The notes: generated by a model from the sequence alone, not told the origin. Shown: positions 42,049 through 47,934, counted from the first letter of the stretch. The stretch: DNA of 64,000 bases from Bactericera cockerelli (GCA_024516035.1 CM044961.1:17861374-17925373), one strand, 5' to 3'. Translations and numbers: made by a program.

Positions 42049-44497
42049 CACGGTTTTTGAGATATTTGATTGTATCTTTTAAAATGGGTCACCCCGTATA
42101 TATATAGGCTTTCTTTTTTATGTCAGGATTCTCACTGGAGTGAGCTCTTCCACCCAATTTATCTATTCTTAACCCAGATTATCCCACTGTCCTTCTAAAA
42201 GGACACCTGAGAGGGCTTAGCAAAACCCCCCCTCGTTTTTTTTGTTGGAGAACCTCTTTTCCCACTGTCCTTTTAAAAGGACGCCTCCTCCTGGTGGAAC
42301 AGCTCCTCTTGGAGCGACAGTTTTTTCATATGTTTGGTATCAAGAAGCAAAGCTGAATCCAGATATCTAAAAAACTGAGAAAAAAAATCTCCAAAAAAAT
42401 TCATGGGAAGATCTGGGTTAACATACAAGTTGTCCGGGGGTTTTTTTTTCGAGAATTTCATCATCAATTCTAGGGGTCGAAATAAGATTTGGTTCGCACG
42501 TCCACCATGTTTTTTCTCTCTTTAGTCGACCTCCGTGACTCAGTGGTTACTGACTCGGAGGTTGCGGGTTCGAATCCCGACCGGAGCAGAAAATTGACCG
42601 AATTTTCCGTTTCCGGAATGGCATGGGTTTAAAGTGTCTTGAAGTAATGCGAAAGTGGTACCGGGGCACAATCTTAAAAAAAAAAAAATACTTCTTATTC
42701 GATCAATCACATCTGGATGAAATAAATTGAGATTCATTGAAAATGATCTTTTTGGTTTCAGATGAAGAAAGGGCCTAAAGGTCAGGCGATCTACCAGCGA
42801 ACTCTCTGTACTCCTTGTGCCAAGTAAGTGGTTTCATTTTATTGGTCAATTTTTTTTAAATTCTTTACACCTTTTTTCTGTGATTATATGATCATTTGTC
42901 ATTTTTGACCGTCAGTTAAGCTTACAAATCACCTCTTTATATTCCCGAACTCAACCTTTCATTCAATACCACACTCAATGTGCTTCAAAATAAAAATATA
43001 ACAAACGTCCCACTTTTGGGGTCGACTAGTGGCCCCTGAGGGCCTTTTTTTTATGTCTTCTCTCAAAGCGTCGATGTTACCCAAGAATCAAAATCACCTT
43101 TAAAATCAGGAAACTATTCTCTGTCATTTTATAACTGTTGGTCGGCTTTACTTAAGGTAGGTTGGTCGGCTTGAGAATTTGTTCAATAGAAGTGGTTTTT
43201 TTTAATTTGATTAATAGAAGGTTTATACAGATTGTCCTTCAAATCTCATACTCGTACTATTTTCTCCTATACGTAAGACACGAGACTTTTTTGAAATTTT
43301 AGTTGGCTTATACCGAATTTGTCTAAACTGAAATTGTTTATCTCTGTACGCTGCTGTAATTAGGACCACACGGGTTAATAAGGAAAATAAGCGTGCGCTT
43401 GCTGATGACCGTAAGTTGTGAACACGTTGTTAACCCTGTTTGTGTTTGAGATATTCATTTTATGTAGCTTAGTACGAGATTGAAATAAATACTCGTAGAT
43501 TGAACTACGCTCGTAGTTGTGTATTTTCATTTATTTAACTGTGCTAACAGAGTCCTTAGTTTTGTTTTGTGTCTCCCCTGTAGAATAAAATGATAATTCT
43601 GTAGTACCAGTTAAACAGAGACCGATACCTTCTCTCTATTTATATCCATTCATTTCAACAGTCTCTTTAGATGAGTCAAAGTATATTCCCTTATTTCCTT
43701 TGTAGTTTGTATCTGGCTTAATTAATTTATGCTTTTATATGGAGTGAAATGTGATCGCATTTGATACCGTTAACATATTGTGTGCACAATATATTTGTTT
43801 TTGTTTGTTTATTTTAATCTAACAACGAAATTAAACAATTTAGAGAATTAATAATTATTATGATGAAAAATATTTTAGAGGTTTTAGAGGCAATACAATA
43901 AATCAATTTAAACATAATTTATTTATCAATTTATGAAGTCCTGCTTTGTGAGTTTCCAGCAAATAGAGGGTTAATCCCCGTCATGATAATATATGATAAA
44001 TCAACCATGCAGCTGAAAGCGACGTTAATCCCAAATTAAAATAATAACCTGGGTACTATTGGATTACTGAAGTTTTATAACATAGATTGGCGGGCGCTCT
44101 TGTCAGGTCCTCAAAAACTGTTTACCGAAATTTCGAAAATCATAATGATCTGTTATTTTCTTATGTGATTATTTTGCATGTGTTTTCTTTATAAATTAAT
44201 TACCTAATTCTGTAAAATTATTTTTAGTATAAAAAAAATCATCTTTTCTCATGAATAATAGCAAAAAACTCCCCAAACTTCTATCTGGTAGACATAATAT
44301 CTTGCCTAGTCGAGTAGCGCACTACTAGGTTTGCACACCAAGTCTTTTGGGTTCCCCCCCCCCTCCCCACCTCCTAACTTAAAAGCAAATAAATAGACAT
44401 TAAAATAAATTACTATTTTGACATATAATTAAAAACACTTCGTTTCTTATTTTTCAGGTCCAGCAGCGATTCGAACACACGATCTCAAAGAAGATAA
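16662..44497 (+). CDS. PHF10: PHF10 / SAYP-like PHD finger protein (BAF45a), eight exons, N-terminus not found
   Basis: Joined exons: 16662-16787, 18006-18246, 19312-19440, 21157-21396, 40150-40395, 41710-41827, 42762-42823 and 44458-44497. All junctions are GT-AG and all phases agree, giving 399 visible residues to a TAA at 44495-44497. In order they encode: the segment after the SAY domain (LTAVQSADIMDIMF); a conserved middle block (LDLQTF, YPVAILPGQYCDYYK, MPLNTVLYGPLL); a Ser/Asp-rich linker; a first PHD finger (CKACDRDE to CSDCKSC, with H and C ligands in YLHPPC); and a second PHD finger (CVSCEQ, FCDLCDRGYHNYC, GRWHCKVC). A further Cys-pair extension (CCLC to CTPC) closes the protein. 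This order matches PHF10, the PBAF-type SWI/SNF subunit that reads histone H3 tails in the nucleus (family knowledge). The upstream SAY domain is not visible. The exons are clearly GC-richer than their introns. Confidence 0.88.
16788..17095 (+). repeat. 43-bp minisatellite copying the exon end and splice donor
   Basis: Seven further copies of a 43-bp unit made of the last ~37 bases of the preceding exon plus its GTGAGT donor. Donor-like GTGAGT sites fall at 16788 (real), 16831, 16874, 16917, 16960, 17003, 17046 and 17088. Any downstream donor would meet an in-frame TGA at once (AGA GGT GAG TGA), so only the first keeps the frame. Confidence 0.9.
17097..17300 (+). mobile_element. tRNA-derived SINE, family 1 (diverged)
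   Basis: Head GTTCCGGTTGCTCAGTGTTT, B-box-like GCAGGTTCAAAACACAGCC, body with ACATGACAAGTTATCCTC and the typical end ATCGGGCAGTATAAATGAGG. Confidence 0.65.
17549..17753 (+). mobile_element. tRNA-derived SINE, family 1
   Basis: GTCCCGGTAGCTCAGTGGTA (A box), GTGGGTTCGAAACCC (B box), then ACATGACATGTTATCCTCCC and the shared end GGGCAGTATAAATAAGGCGA. The head looks like a tRNA gene, but the repeated ~200-bp body shows it is a SINE. Confidence 0.8.
17754..18005. other. Intronic AT-rich tail sequence and inverted repeat
   Basis: An AT-rich stretch that may be a minus-strand LINE tail, then ATTGTAAGAAGGTACAATAT and its near inverse just before the acceptor of exon b. No coding signal. Confidence 0.4.
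18006..18246 (+). CDS. PHF10: PHF10-like exon b
   Basis: Acceptor GCTATCGACAG|CA, donor AAGGA|GTGAGT; enters with one base carried in and leaves in phase 2. Encodes a helical Lys/Glu-rich stretch, then LDLQTFVVQVP and YPVAILPGQYCDYYK, hallmark words of the PHF10 middle region. Very GC-rich (many GCC, CTG, GAG codons) in contrast to the AT-rich introns. Confidence 0.9.
18295..18421. mobile_element. TTAA element with TGTACCACCGGTGGTACA palindrome
   Basis: Inverted ends TTAACACGTAGACGACCGG and CCGGTCGTCTAAGTGTTCAA (the right TTAA is degenerate). An 18-bp perfect palindrome TGTACCACCGGTGGTACA lies just inside the left end. About 127 bp and non-coding. Confidence 0.75.
18530..18712 (+). mobile_element. 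tRNA-derived SINE, family 1
   Basis: GTCCCGGTAGCTAAGTAGTC and CGGGTTCGAAACCCAGCCGG, then the family body and GGGCAGTATAAATAAGGC. Confidence 0.75.
18808..18880 (+). mobile_element. Short 3' end of a LINE
   Basis: Codons GWVEEIATGNNPAL then TAG at 18850-18852, matching the minus-strand LINE end at 15423-15467. Only the extreme 3' end is present. Confidence 0.5.
18914..19083. mobile_element. TTAA element with GTCCTC/GAGGAC palindromes
   Basis: Inverted ends CCTCTTCGCGCC (18918) and GGCGCGAAGAGG (19068-19079) followed by TTAA at 19080-19083; the left flank reads TTAT. Inside are AATGTCCTC-GTAA-GAGGACATT arms at 18931-18952 and CCTCGGGCGAGG at 19016-19027. Confidence 0.7.
19127..19311 (+). repeat. 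46-bp minisatellite copying a splice-acceptor region
   Basis: Four tandem copies start at 19127, 19172, 19218 and 19264. Unit: AAAGCTTACTGTAATAATTC, then TCTTCCTTTAAGATACACCC and CCACAG. Each has a branch-point-like TACTGTAAT, a pyrimidine tract and an AG. The fourth copy runs into the real acceptor (CTACGGAG|CTC) of exon c. Confidence 0.85.
19312..19440 (+). CDS. PHF10: PHF10-like exon c
   Basis: Weak acceptor CCCCTACGGAG|C, donor CAGCAG|GTAAAG; one base completes the previous codon and it leaves in phase 2. Encodes SSYMPLNTVLYGPLLPNEPY, closely like the LPLNTALY-type motif of PHF10, and starts the acidic/Ser linker. Confidence 0.87.
19441..19800. repeat. Duplicated SINE family 3 fragments and T-runs
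   Basis: Two near-identical ~125-bp pieces start with GATGAGTGTTTCACAG (19560, 19698) and share GAGCTACTGTAGAAATTGAG and GCTATTGGTACAAGCAGGGC. They are separated by long T runs. The second is interrupted by the LINE fragment that follows. Confidence 0.6.
19795..20472 (-). pseudogene. 5'-truncated non-LTR retrotransposon, ORF2 C-terminus
   Basis: On the minus strand an open frame of about 215 codons ends at 19816. It shows the C-terminal pattern of CR1/Jockey-type ORF2 downstream of the polymerase core: LSIFIDTTLSWSRHVSEI, then PIFDYCDIVYCGL, QNACVRYVLNLKRFDHV and a final GWMEELKN. The polymerase active-site region is absent, so it is a dead 5'-truncated copy. A T run at 19777-19791 is the poly(A) tail read in reverse. 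Flanks (GCATTCAGAAC left, GCATTAAC right) suggest a target duplication inside a SINE fragment. Confidence 0.8.
20548..20690 (-). mobile_element. SINE family 3, truncated
   Basis: AAGATGAGTGTTTCACAGCC and CAGGAGCTACTGTAGAACCT, then the head region directly, with the middle deleted. Confidence 0.5.
20740..21010 (-). pseudogene. LINE ORF2 extreme C-terminus, frameshifted
   Basis: The minus frame ending at 20792 reads RLCKEAPETAKHILYECGAD, the Cys-Cys-His-Cys motif near the C-terminus of many LINE ORF2 proteins. The open piece is 20792-20905; upstream sequence continues in another frame. A TTAA element borders it at 21012. Confidence 0.5.
21012..21133. mobile_element. TTAA element with GTCAGGTGAATTCACCTGAC palindrome
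   Basis: Inverted ends TTAACACGTTGATCGCCA and TGGCGATCAACGTGTTAA, flanked by TTAA on both sides. A perfect 20-bp palindrome GTCAGGTGAATTCACCTGAC lies just inside the left end, and a short TATAGAGTCTATA palindrome near the right. 122 bp; ends 23 bp before PHF10-like exon d. Confidence 0.85.
21157..21396 (+). CDS. PHF10: PHF10-like exon d
   Basis: Acceptor CCCCCCCCAG|C, donor GTCCAG|GTCAGC; leaves in phase 2. Encodes the Ser/Asp/Glu-rich linker, then a Pro/Ala/Thr-rich, basic low-complexity stretch between the middle block and the PHD fingers. Low conservation is expected; identity rests on phase and position. Confidence 0.85.
21438..21585 (-). mobile_element. tRNA-derived SINE, family 2
   Basis: Reverse copy of the 16487 element: GAAACCGGGACTTGAACCAC is the B box in reverse, and TATCGATCAAGCCACTGAGG the A-box region. 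Confidence 0.7.
21764..21866 (+). repeat. Two-copy 49-bp tandem repeat
   Basis: CATGATGATCATAATCCCAC plus AAATAAAGCGTTTTTTGCGT and ATGCACGTT, repeated once with almost no change. Confidence 0.8.
21990..22790. repeat. Duplicated ~200-bp segment around the GT microsatellite
   Basis: A segment with AAATGGATGGGTAAC, AGTGAGAAAGTTTTAGG, TTTCATTTGACACAT and GAGCTACGCCGGG-type words occurs at about 22005-22190 and again at 22610-22770, on either side of the microsatellite. Confidence 0.6.
22219..22475. repeat. (GT)n-rich microsatellite
   Basis: About 250 bp of GT repeats with GTGGT interruptions. Open frames through it (Cys/Val or Thr/His repeats) are meaningless. Confidence 0.95.
22780..23055 (+). 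repeat. Satellite cassette A: head module
   Basis: Head module as at 868-1220: CTCGTTTCCAGGCCACCC, stem around ATATGTATCCCTTTC, and CTTGTGGCGCCAACAAG near 22990. Confidence 0.85.
23056..24130 (+). repeat. 48-bp satellite (GTAGCATAGGGCTAATGTCA type), cassette A
   Basis: About 20 copies of TTCTTAATACTAAACTTAAT, ACTAATGTAGCATAGGGCTA and ATGTCAATA. From about 23340 many copies have lost one or a few bases compared with the clean copies at 27265-28080. Confidence 0.85.
24131..26650 (+). repeat. 79-bp satellite (AAGCTAAGCAACGTTTTGGG type), cassette A
   Basis: About 30 copies of TTCTTAATACTAAACTTAAA, ACTAAAAAGCTAAGCAACGT, TTTGGGCAGAATTATGAACT and GCCTATTGAACCTCATATA. A distinct ~180-bp block starting GACTTACGCAGGTGTATTGA interrupts it at about 25250 and 26190. 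The first copies (24131-24370) are degenerate. Confidence 0.9.
26651..26990 (+). repeat. Double-hairpin tail module, cassette A
   Basis: A-rich linker with ATGCAACAAAAAATCATGCA, hairpin 1 at 26835-26877 (arms TACGTGAT and ATCACGTA), hairpin 2 at 26888-26924 (GGTGTTGGATTGTAG with CTACAACCCAACACC), then CCTACAGCCGGACCTTTCC. Confidence 0.85.
26991..32340 (+). repeat. Satellite cassette B, complete
   Basis: Same order as cassette A: head module (27002-27260), 48-bp satellite (27265-28080), 79-bp satellite (28081-31990, about 48 copies, with the GACTTACGCAGG block at about 29120 and 31080), A-rich linker and double-hairpin tail (32188-32280). Length about 5.35 kb against about 4.2 kb for cassette A; the difference is mostly in 79-bp copy number. 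Confidence 0.88.
32341..32650 (+). repeat. Satellite cassette C, truncated after the head
   Basis: A third head module follows directly and breaks off after one satellite core (TTCTTAATACTAAACTTAAA) at about 32645, where 5S-like SINE sequence begins. Confidence 0.8.
32665..32870 (+). mobile_element. 5S-rRNA-headed SINE
   Basis: ATCGAAGTTAAGCAACGTCG is a near match to the internal promoter region of animal 5S rRNA. It is followed by CAACCCAGGCTCTGTAAATT, TTAATGTGGTTAGCAGG and GAGGGTAACACCCCCGTGG, the same central domain as the tRNA-headed SINE at 11731. It is not a 5S gene: the rest of 5S is absent. A short 5S-like piece recurs at about 34885-34925. Confidence 0.6.
32900..35280. repeat. Purine-rich degenerate repeats
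   Basis: Degenerate units with ATAATTGATGAAAAGA and AGAATAGA words, similar in style to 12440-13450. Purines dominate the + strand. No coding signal. Confidence 0.75.
35281..36960. repeat. (GAGT)n and (GA)n microsatellites with intervening duplicated units
   Basis: Long GAGTGAGTGAG and GAGAGAGA runs alternate with a duplicated ~200-bp segment (AAGAATATAATTGATCA at about 35457, 35752 and 36227). Confidence 0.9.
36961..37630. repeat. Purine-rich degenerate repeats
   Basis: Continues the pattern of 32900-35280; 36960-37250 repeats most of 34470-34760 with indels. Confidence 0.7.
37648..38218. mobile_element. TIR element CAGGGTGTCC, ~570 bp
   Basis: Terminal CAGGGTGTCC and GGACACCCTG. Beyond a short unpaired part the ends stay similar for about 80 bp (AAAACCGCTGAGAA and CGTATTCCTTA on both sides in inverse). 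Non-coding; a T run of about 30 lies at 38081-38109. Confidence 0.7.
38300..38450. repeat. Inverted repeat around TGCAACATTTTG
   Basis: CACTGAGTGCAACATTTTG near 38334 and CAAAATGTTGCGCAACG near 38393 form a possible foldback, with GTTGCACTCAG beyond. Confidence 0.45.
38545..38845 (+). repeat. Three-copy ~115-bp tandem repeat
   Basis: TGAAATCAAAATTAAACT, an A/T-rich stretch, then CCGACCGACAGGCAGAGAG and GATGTTAATCACAACACAA, three times with small changes. Confidence 0.75.
38846..39385. other. Unassigned intronic sequence
   Basis: Ordinary AT-rich sequence without repeats or exons that I can support. Confidence 0.4.
39386..39990. repeat. (GA)/(GAGT)/(GT) simple-sequence block
   Basis: GAGAGAGTGAGTGAG runs followed by GTGTGTGTATG runs from about 39910. 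The minus-strand 238-codon frame (Ser/Leu/His/Thr-rich) is a product of the repeat. Confidence 0.9.
40150..40395 (+). CDS. PHF10: PHF10-like exon e (PHD finger 1 and start of PHD finger 2)
   Basis: Acceptor TGCTTCCCCAG|T, donor GACAGAGG|GTGAGT, leaves in phase 2. Contains all ligands of the first C4HC3 finger (CKACDRDETAGEMIRCGKC, YLHPPC, WQCSDC) and the start of the second (CVSCEQTQDDDKMLFCDLCD). The strongest evidence for gene identity. Confidence 0.93.
40479..40675 (-). mobile_element. tRNA-derived SINE, family 1
   Basis: Reverse copy: TCGCCTTATTTATACTGCCC at the left, and CTGGGTTTCGAACCCACGAC (B box) and TGAGCTACCGGGAC (A box) at the right. Confidence 0.8.
40815..41040 (-). mobile_element. 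SINE family 3
   Basis: Shares TAGTGGTCTGTGTTGTAG, TGATGGACGAGAAGTGACAC, AATACTTTCCAATTTAG and GGGGACCGAACCCGAGAC with the 16045 copy. Confidence 0.65.
41265..41448. mobile_element. hAT-type miniature element with 8-bp target duplication
   Basis: Element 41273-41440 (168 bp) with ends CAGCGGTTCTCAACC and GGTTGGGAACCGCTG. Flanked by GCTTAGAG and GCTTATAG, an 8-bp duplication with one mismatch, the hallmark of hAT insertion. Non-coding. Confidence 0.85.
41461..41665 (+). mobile_element. tRNA-derived SINE, family 1
   Basis: CCCGGTAGCTCAGTGGTAAA, CTGGTTCGAAACCCGCCGGG, then the family body and CAGTATAAATAAGGCGATAT. Confidence 0.8.
41710..41827 (+). CDS. PHF10: PHF10-like exon f (rest of PHD finger 2)
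   Basis: Acceptor TTGACCCCACAG|G, donor CACGGG|GTAGGA, phase 0 exit. Gives YHNYCIGLDKIPTGRWHCKV and the Cys-rich CSVCCLCNSRDPDPEW. The H-x-x-x-C and W-x-C-x-x-C ligands complete the second finger. Confidence 0.92.
41853..42096. mobile_element. TIR element CAGGGTGACCC, ~245 bp
   Basis: Ends CAGGGTGACCCATTTTAAAA and TTTTAAAATGGGTCACCCCG continue as inverted repeats through TCAAATATCTCAAAAACCGT. A long T run lies in the middle. Terminal bases resemble the 37648 element. Confidence 0.8.
42118..42159 (-). mobile_element. Extreme 3' end of a LINE
   Basis: Reverse-strand codons NWVEELTPVRILT then TAA, like the other GWxEE tails in this window. Confidence 0.45.
42169..42421. mobile_element. TTAA element with GTCCTTTTAAAAGGAC palindromes
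   Basis: Ends TTAACCCAGATTATCCCA and TCATGGGAAGATCTGGGTTAA with TTAA on both sides. The palindrome GTCCTTTTAAAAGGAC occurs near 42269 and a variant GTCCTTCTAAAAGGAC near 42190, both after CCCACT. 253 bp, non-coding. Confidence 0.85.
42530..42705 (+). mobile_element. tRNA-derived SINE, family 6
   Basis: CTCCGTGACTCAGTGGTTAC (A box) and GCGGGTTCGAATCCCGACCG (B box), then TTTCCGTTTCCGGAATGGCA and an A-rich end at about 42675. Confidence 0.7.
42762..42823 (+). CDS. PHF10: PHF10-like exon g
   Basis: Acceptor TTTGGTTTCAG|A, donor GCCAA|GTAAGT. Reads MKKGPKGQAIYQRTLCTPCA in frame after phase 0 entry. The Cys pair may pair with CCLC of the previous exon to form an extra zinc site (inference). Confidence 0.88.
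42824..44457 (+). other. Last intron of the PHF10-like gene
   Basis: AT-rich. A SINE central-domain remnant lies at about 43935-44040 (GAGTTTCCAGCAAATAGAGG and GGTTAATCCCCGTCATGATA). Nothing else is supported. Confidence 0.55.
44458..44497 (+). CDS. PHF10: PHF10-like last exon
   Basis: Acceptor TTATTTTTCAG|G; completes a Lys codon and encodes SSSDSNTRSQRR then TAA at 44495-44497. Short, Ser/Arg-rich and not expected to be conserved; supported by phase and the good acceptor. Confidence 0.75.
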
Positions 44498-45140
44498 GAT
44501 CTCCGGACTTAAAATACAACTGCCCAGAGTGGTGCTGTCACCTATAGTTTAGATATGGGTCAATATTGACTTAATAAATGTGTCACCTAAGGGTCCAAAC
44601 AACAATGGTCAAGGTCATGCAGGGCCAAAATCTATTGTAATGATTTTTTCTGTCAAGGTATGCTATGATATAATGCAAGCTGACCTCGACCTTTGCTTAG
44701 AAAAATAAAATAATTGAGTACTTGAACAAGGTTAAAATAGACGCAAAATTATTATAGAAATAATAAAAAAATAGATTGAATAAACACCAAGTATGTTTTA
44801 AAAGTCATTTAAATTTATTTTTACATATTACAATCTTAACTTAACTATCTTTACATAAAGTTGATCTTAACTCATTTTTGTGTTTGTCAAGTCATAGTTG
44901 TAAGTATAGAAAAGTTTATTGAGAAATCAGGCTCTTTGCAATTAAGCTAGGCCAATTGTAAAATTGCACCTAATTATCATGCAAATGGCTTATGACATAA
45001 TATTTTAAATCCTATCTAAGCTCATCATAAAATTTACTTACGTTATCTACTTTTTATTTTGTAAATATTTGCTCTAGAGTTGAGATGTAATATTTTGACA
45101 TGTGTGAACACTGAATAAAATTTGATAATTCACAGAAAAA
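44498..45140 (+). other. Probable 3' UTR of the PHF10-like gene
   Basis: AT-rich non-coding sequence after the stop. An AATAAA at 45114-45119 is followed within 40 bases by the T/G-rich TTATTTTGTTGTTGTTTTTT, a plausible polyadenylation site. An earlier AATAAA-like site is near 44704. Transcript data would decide. Confidence 0.45.
45114..45119 (+). promoter_or_regulatory. Candidate polyadenylation signal
   Basis: AATAAA with a downstream T/G-rich element at about 45142-45163. Confidence 0.4.
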
Positions 45141-45430
45141 TGCATTATTTTGTTGTTGTTTTTTACACAAAAAATTCTTTTTTCAGATAAAAAAAATCAC
45201 AAAGTCAGTTCTGTAAAGGCTTCATTTAAAGAAAGTCTTACATTCTCACAATGATTAATTTTACAGGGTGGTCCCAAAACATAGGGACAACAGCCTACCA
45301 ATGATACAAGTGCTAAGGATGGAAAAACTGCAACCAACATAGTGTGGATCAGTTAGCCTCTATTAACCAGAAAAGGTTTTTTTGTTGACCTTTCGTTAAT
45401 TTACTGACACCACTCAACAGGACACTTAAC

Positions 45431-45795
45431 ATACTTTTAAGAATAATACTCAATAAGGACAGATATTTTCACTCAAAACAACTTTACAAAATTCTAAATG
45501 TACCCACCATACTTGACATTTATGCTTACAAATTATGCATATTCTGTTTGAAAAAACGAGATATTGTGGACCTTCGGATATAATAGATATACAACTAGAC
45601 AGATACAAGCTAACTTACGATAGATACACAAATCCTTTACCAGATGACATTTCTTGTTCATAGGCAGTAAAGTTTTTAATTGTTTACCAGAAGAGATGAA
45701 TATTTTAGAAACATCAAATAAACATATAAGAATAAGAGATTATAATATGAAGGATGACGTTTTTAAGAAAAACGTGACTGAAGCCATAAAATAAC
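45431..45795 (+). pseudogene. Degenerate LINE ORF2 C-terminus
   Basis: A clean + frame 45431-45575 reads ILLRIILNKDRYFHSKQLYK and PTILDIYAYKLCIF, a pattern seen in CR1/Jockey-type ORF2 tails. After a frame break, words such as VFNCLPEEMN continue to a stop near 45793. Confidence 0.5.
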
Positions 45796-46060
45796 TTTTA
45801 CATACTCTAGTTCTGCATACTCTAAGGAAGAGAATAAAGCATGAAAGAAACTTTCAGCTTACTTGCTCCTTAGGGAATGACCAGATAAATACCAAGTAGG
45901 GTGACTAAAAGTTAAGTATCTAATCTATTGACTGTATAATGTGGTCTTGAAGCAACTAGGGTTACATCTTTGTAATTTTCCTAAAATATAGTATGAACCA
46001 GTTGTCAATTTGATTACACTGTAAAATGATTCTAATGGATGCAAAAATTAAAGCTCCCAA

Positions 46061-46412
46061 CTAATTAACAGATTTACTAAGTTCCTTCAACCTTGCATCT
46101 ATCTTATTCACTTCTCTTGAATCTCCTATTTGTAAGTAATACTTGCGGGCTATTTGCAAATTAGTAAGTTCTAATCCATCATATCTCTCATACAGACTCC
46201 TTTCCATCTCAAGATCAATGTCATTCTCTTCCCGTAAATAACAAAAATAAAATAAGAATATTGCAACTGATAATATAGCAATTGGACCTTGATACCATGG
46301 TGTGTTGTCCAGTTGAATCCGTCTGATATCAGCTATACCATAAATAGCACCACTTGTAGAAAATTTGATTGGTTCATCATCTGGATCAGCCTTTGTCCTC
46401 TTTGCATACATT
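46061..46412 (-). CDS. UQCC4: UQCC4-like exon 2
   Basis: Acceptor TTTTTCTTCCAG|A at 46413-46414. Encodes MYAKRTKADPDDEPIKFSTS through the membrane segment to LKELSKSVN and TAG at 46061-46063. 352 bases, which with exon 1 gives exactly 149 codons including the stop. Confidence 0.78.
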
Positions 46413-46935
46413 CTGGAAGAAAAAGTTAGTCCATGAATATTAATGTTTCTTAACCCGGGATCAGTACTGTTCGGTTTTGTAACGTATCCAATACACGGTA
46501 ACATATACGGTTGTGAGAGAAATCTCTCACAACCGTACTGTTTGAGGGTTAAGTATTTTAGTCAGGTGTGTCTCTTAACATATCCATGACAGATAAAATA
46601 TTGTCCATTATCATTTGTAGAGCCTTCTATAAGTTTGTACCTATTGATTTTTACACCAATTTATGAAATGCAAAGCTACTTTTAGAACTATTACATAATA
46701 TTACATCATGCAATAGTAGGTATCTAATGGCTAAAAAATCAGCAATGATGTTGCAATGTAATATATTTATTGAATAGAAGGAAAATAGAAGCAAATCAAT
46801 ATGATAGTACCATTATCAGTAGGTAACTGGATATTCTTACCTTAACTGAAGAGGAACATTGCTATTCTGGTAAGCAATTTGAGGCAATAAGATACTCCTG
46901 AAAGTCTTCAGAGCACTAGAATGTCGAATACTCAT
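46061..46935 (-). CDS. UQCC4: UQCC4 / CCSMST1-like mitochondrial complex III assembly factor
   Basis: Two exons, 46935-46841 and 46412-46061, join in frame to 148 residues plus TAG. Residues 1-32 (MSIRHSSALKTFRSILLPQI) are Arg/Ser-rich with no acidic residue, consistent with a mitochondrial import signal. Residues 44-54 read DEPIKFSTSGA, resembling the PI(K/E)FS(T/S)S motif of the CCSMST1 family. Residues 71-91 form one membrane segment, followed by CYLREENDID, the family's YLREE signature. A Glu/Lys-rich C-terminal tail (to 148) is longer than I recall for vertebrate members. The family acts in the inner membrane in cytochrome bc1 assembly (established knowledge); assignment here is by motif recognition. 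Confidence 0.75.
46413..46840 (-). other. Intron of the UQCC4-like gene, hosting a TTAA element
   Basis: 428 bp, GTAAGA to TTCTTCCAG. Contains the TTAA element at 46450-46552. Confidence 0.7.
46450..46552. mobile_element. TTAA element with a 30-bp palindrome
   Basis: Ends TTAACCCGGGATCAGTAC and GTACTGTTTGAGGGTTAA, TTAA on both sides. Inside, ACGGTTGTGAGAGA, then AA, then TCTCTCACAACCGT: 14-bp perfect arms with a 2-base centre. 103 bp. Confidence 0.8.
46841..46935 (-). CDS. UQCC4: UQCC4-like exon 1
   Basis: ATG at 46935-46933, donor TTAAG|GTAAGA at 46840. Encodes the presequence; 95 coding bases, leaves in phase 2. A nearby upstream TTATATGACAAAG lies in the presumed 5' UTR. Confidence 0.7.
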
Positions 46936-46989
46936 GTTATATGACAAAGAAACAGTCTTTTTTATATTTATCATGAAAATTAGAAAGGT

Positions 46990-47930
46990 AGGTAGGTAAA
47001 TTACTAATTTTATTTACCTACTACCAAAATAATATTCCAAATAATCCTTTTTTGCAAAAGAAAAATGATAATGATTCGAATTATTCCCGCGAAATTATTT
47101 AAAAGATATCTTGAGTATTTAAGGCCCGAATTAATAGACATACCAAAAAAATGACTTGAGAACTAGTGCCTCAGGCTTCACAAGTCATGACTTCAAAAAA
47201 GTTCGTATTAATAAACAAAACAAATTCACCGATCACCCTAACTTAAGTTTTTTGACTTTCCTAGTGCACAGAGGTAATGATTTGGCCAATGAAATCTTTT
47301 AACAACTTGTTAACGATTCCTATTGGTCGATTTCAAATTTTTGTTGATGTCTTGAAAATTATTTTATATTTTTTTTTAGTTTTCTTACGCCAGGCTGTGG
47401 GGAAACACGTCATTTTTTTCTCATAATTTTTTGAAATTTTGTTTCTCAATCAATTGAAATTGACTTTAATGTATTCTATAGGCATATTAGACATGCCTAG
47501 TGGTATAAAAATCAAGTATAAAGAAGGAAAGTTACTGAGAAAATCCAATTTGTAGTAAATGTACTCCAGCAACCAATAATAAAATATTTTTTCTCAAGAA
47601 AAGAACCTGGAAATCCTGGAATAAATTGACAGAGAAATTCAATGCTCAGTCCCTGAATATGAAAGTAAGTATGAACTTGTAGACCTGTCTATTCATATTT
47701 GTAAGGTCACCATCATTCTTACTTTGTTGGATTTCTGGCTGGGGACACTAAACGGGGAGAAGACCATTGTTTGAGTAGAGGACTATAAACAGGAAACAGA
47801 CTAGCCTACCCTAACAAGCCAGGACAGCCTGCAGTTTTCCTAGGGGTTAATGGCTTATAAATAAATAGCCCAAATTCTCATGATAGTCTAGTGGTTCAGA
47901 ATGAGTCTAGTTTCATGTATCCAAAACTTG
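46990..47930. other. Intergenic sequence with old repeats
   Basis: 47120-47220 carries GAATTAATAGACATA and TTCGTATTAATAAAC, matching words of the miniature element at 61210-61440. 47735-47930 (ACTATAAACAGGAAACAGAC, CTAACAAGCCAGG) resembles 50220-50450. No gene seen. Confidence 0.45.
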
Positions 47931-47934
47931 TGTT

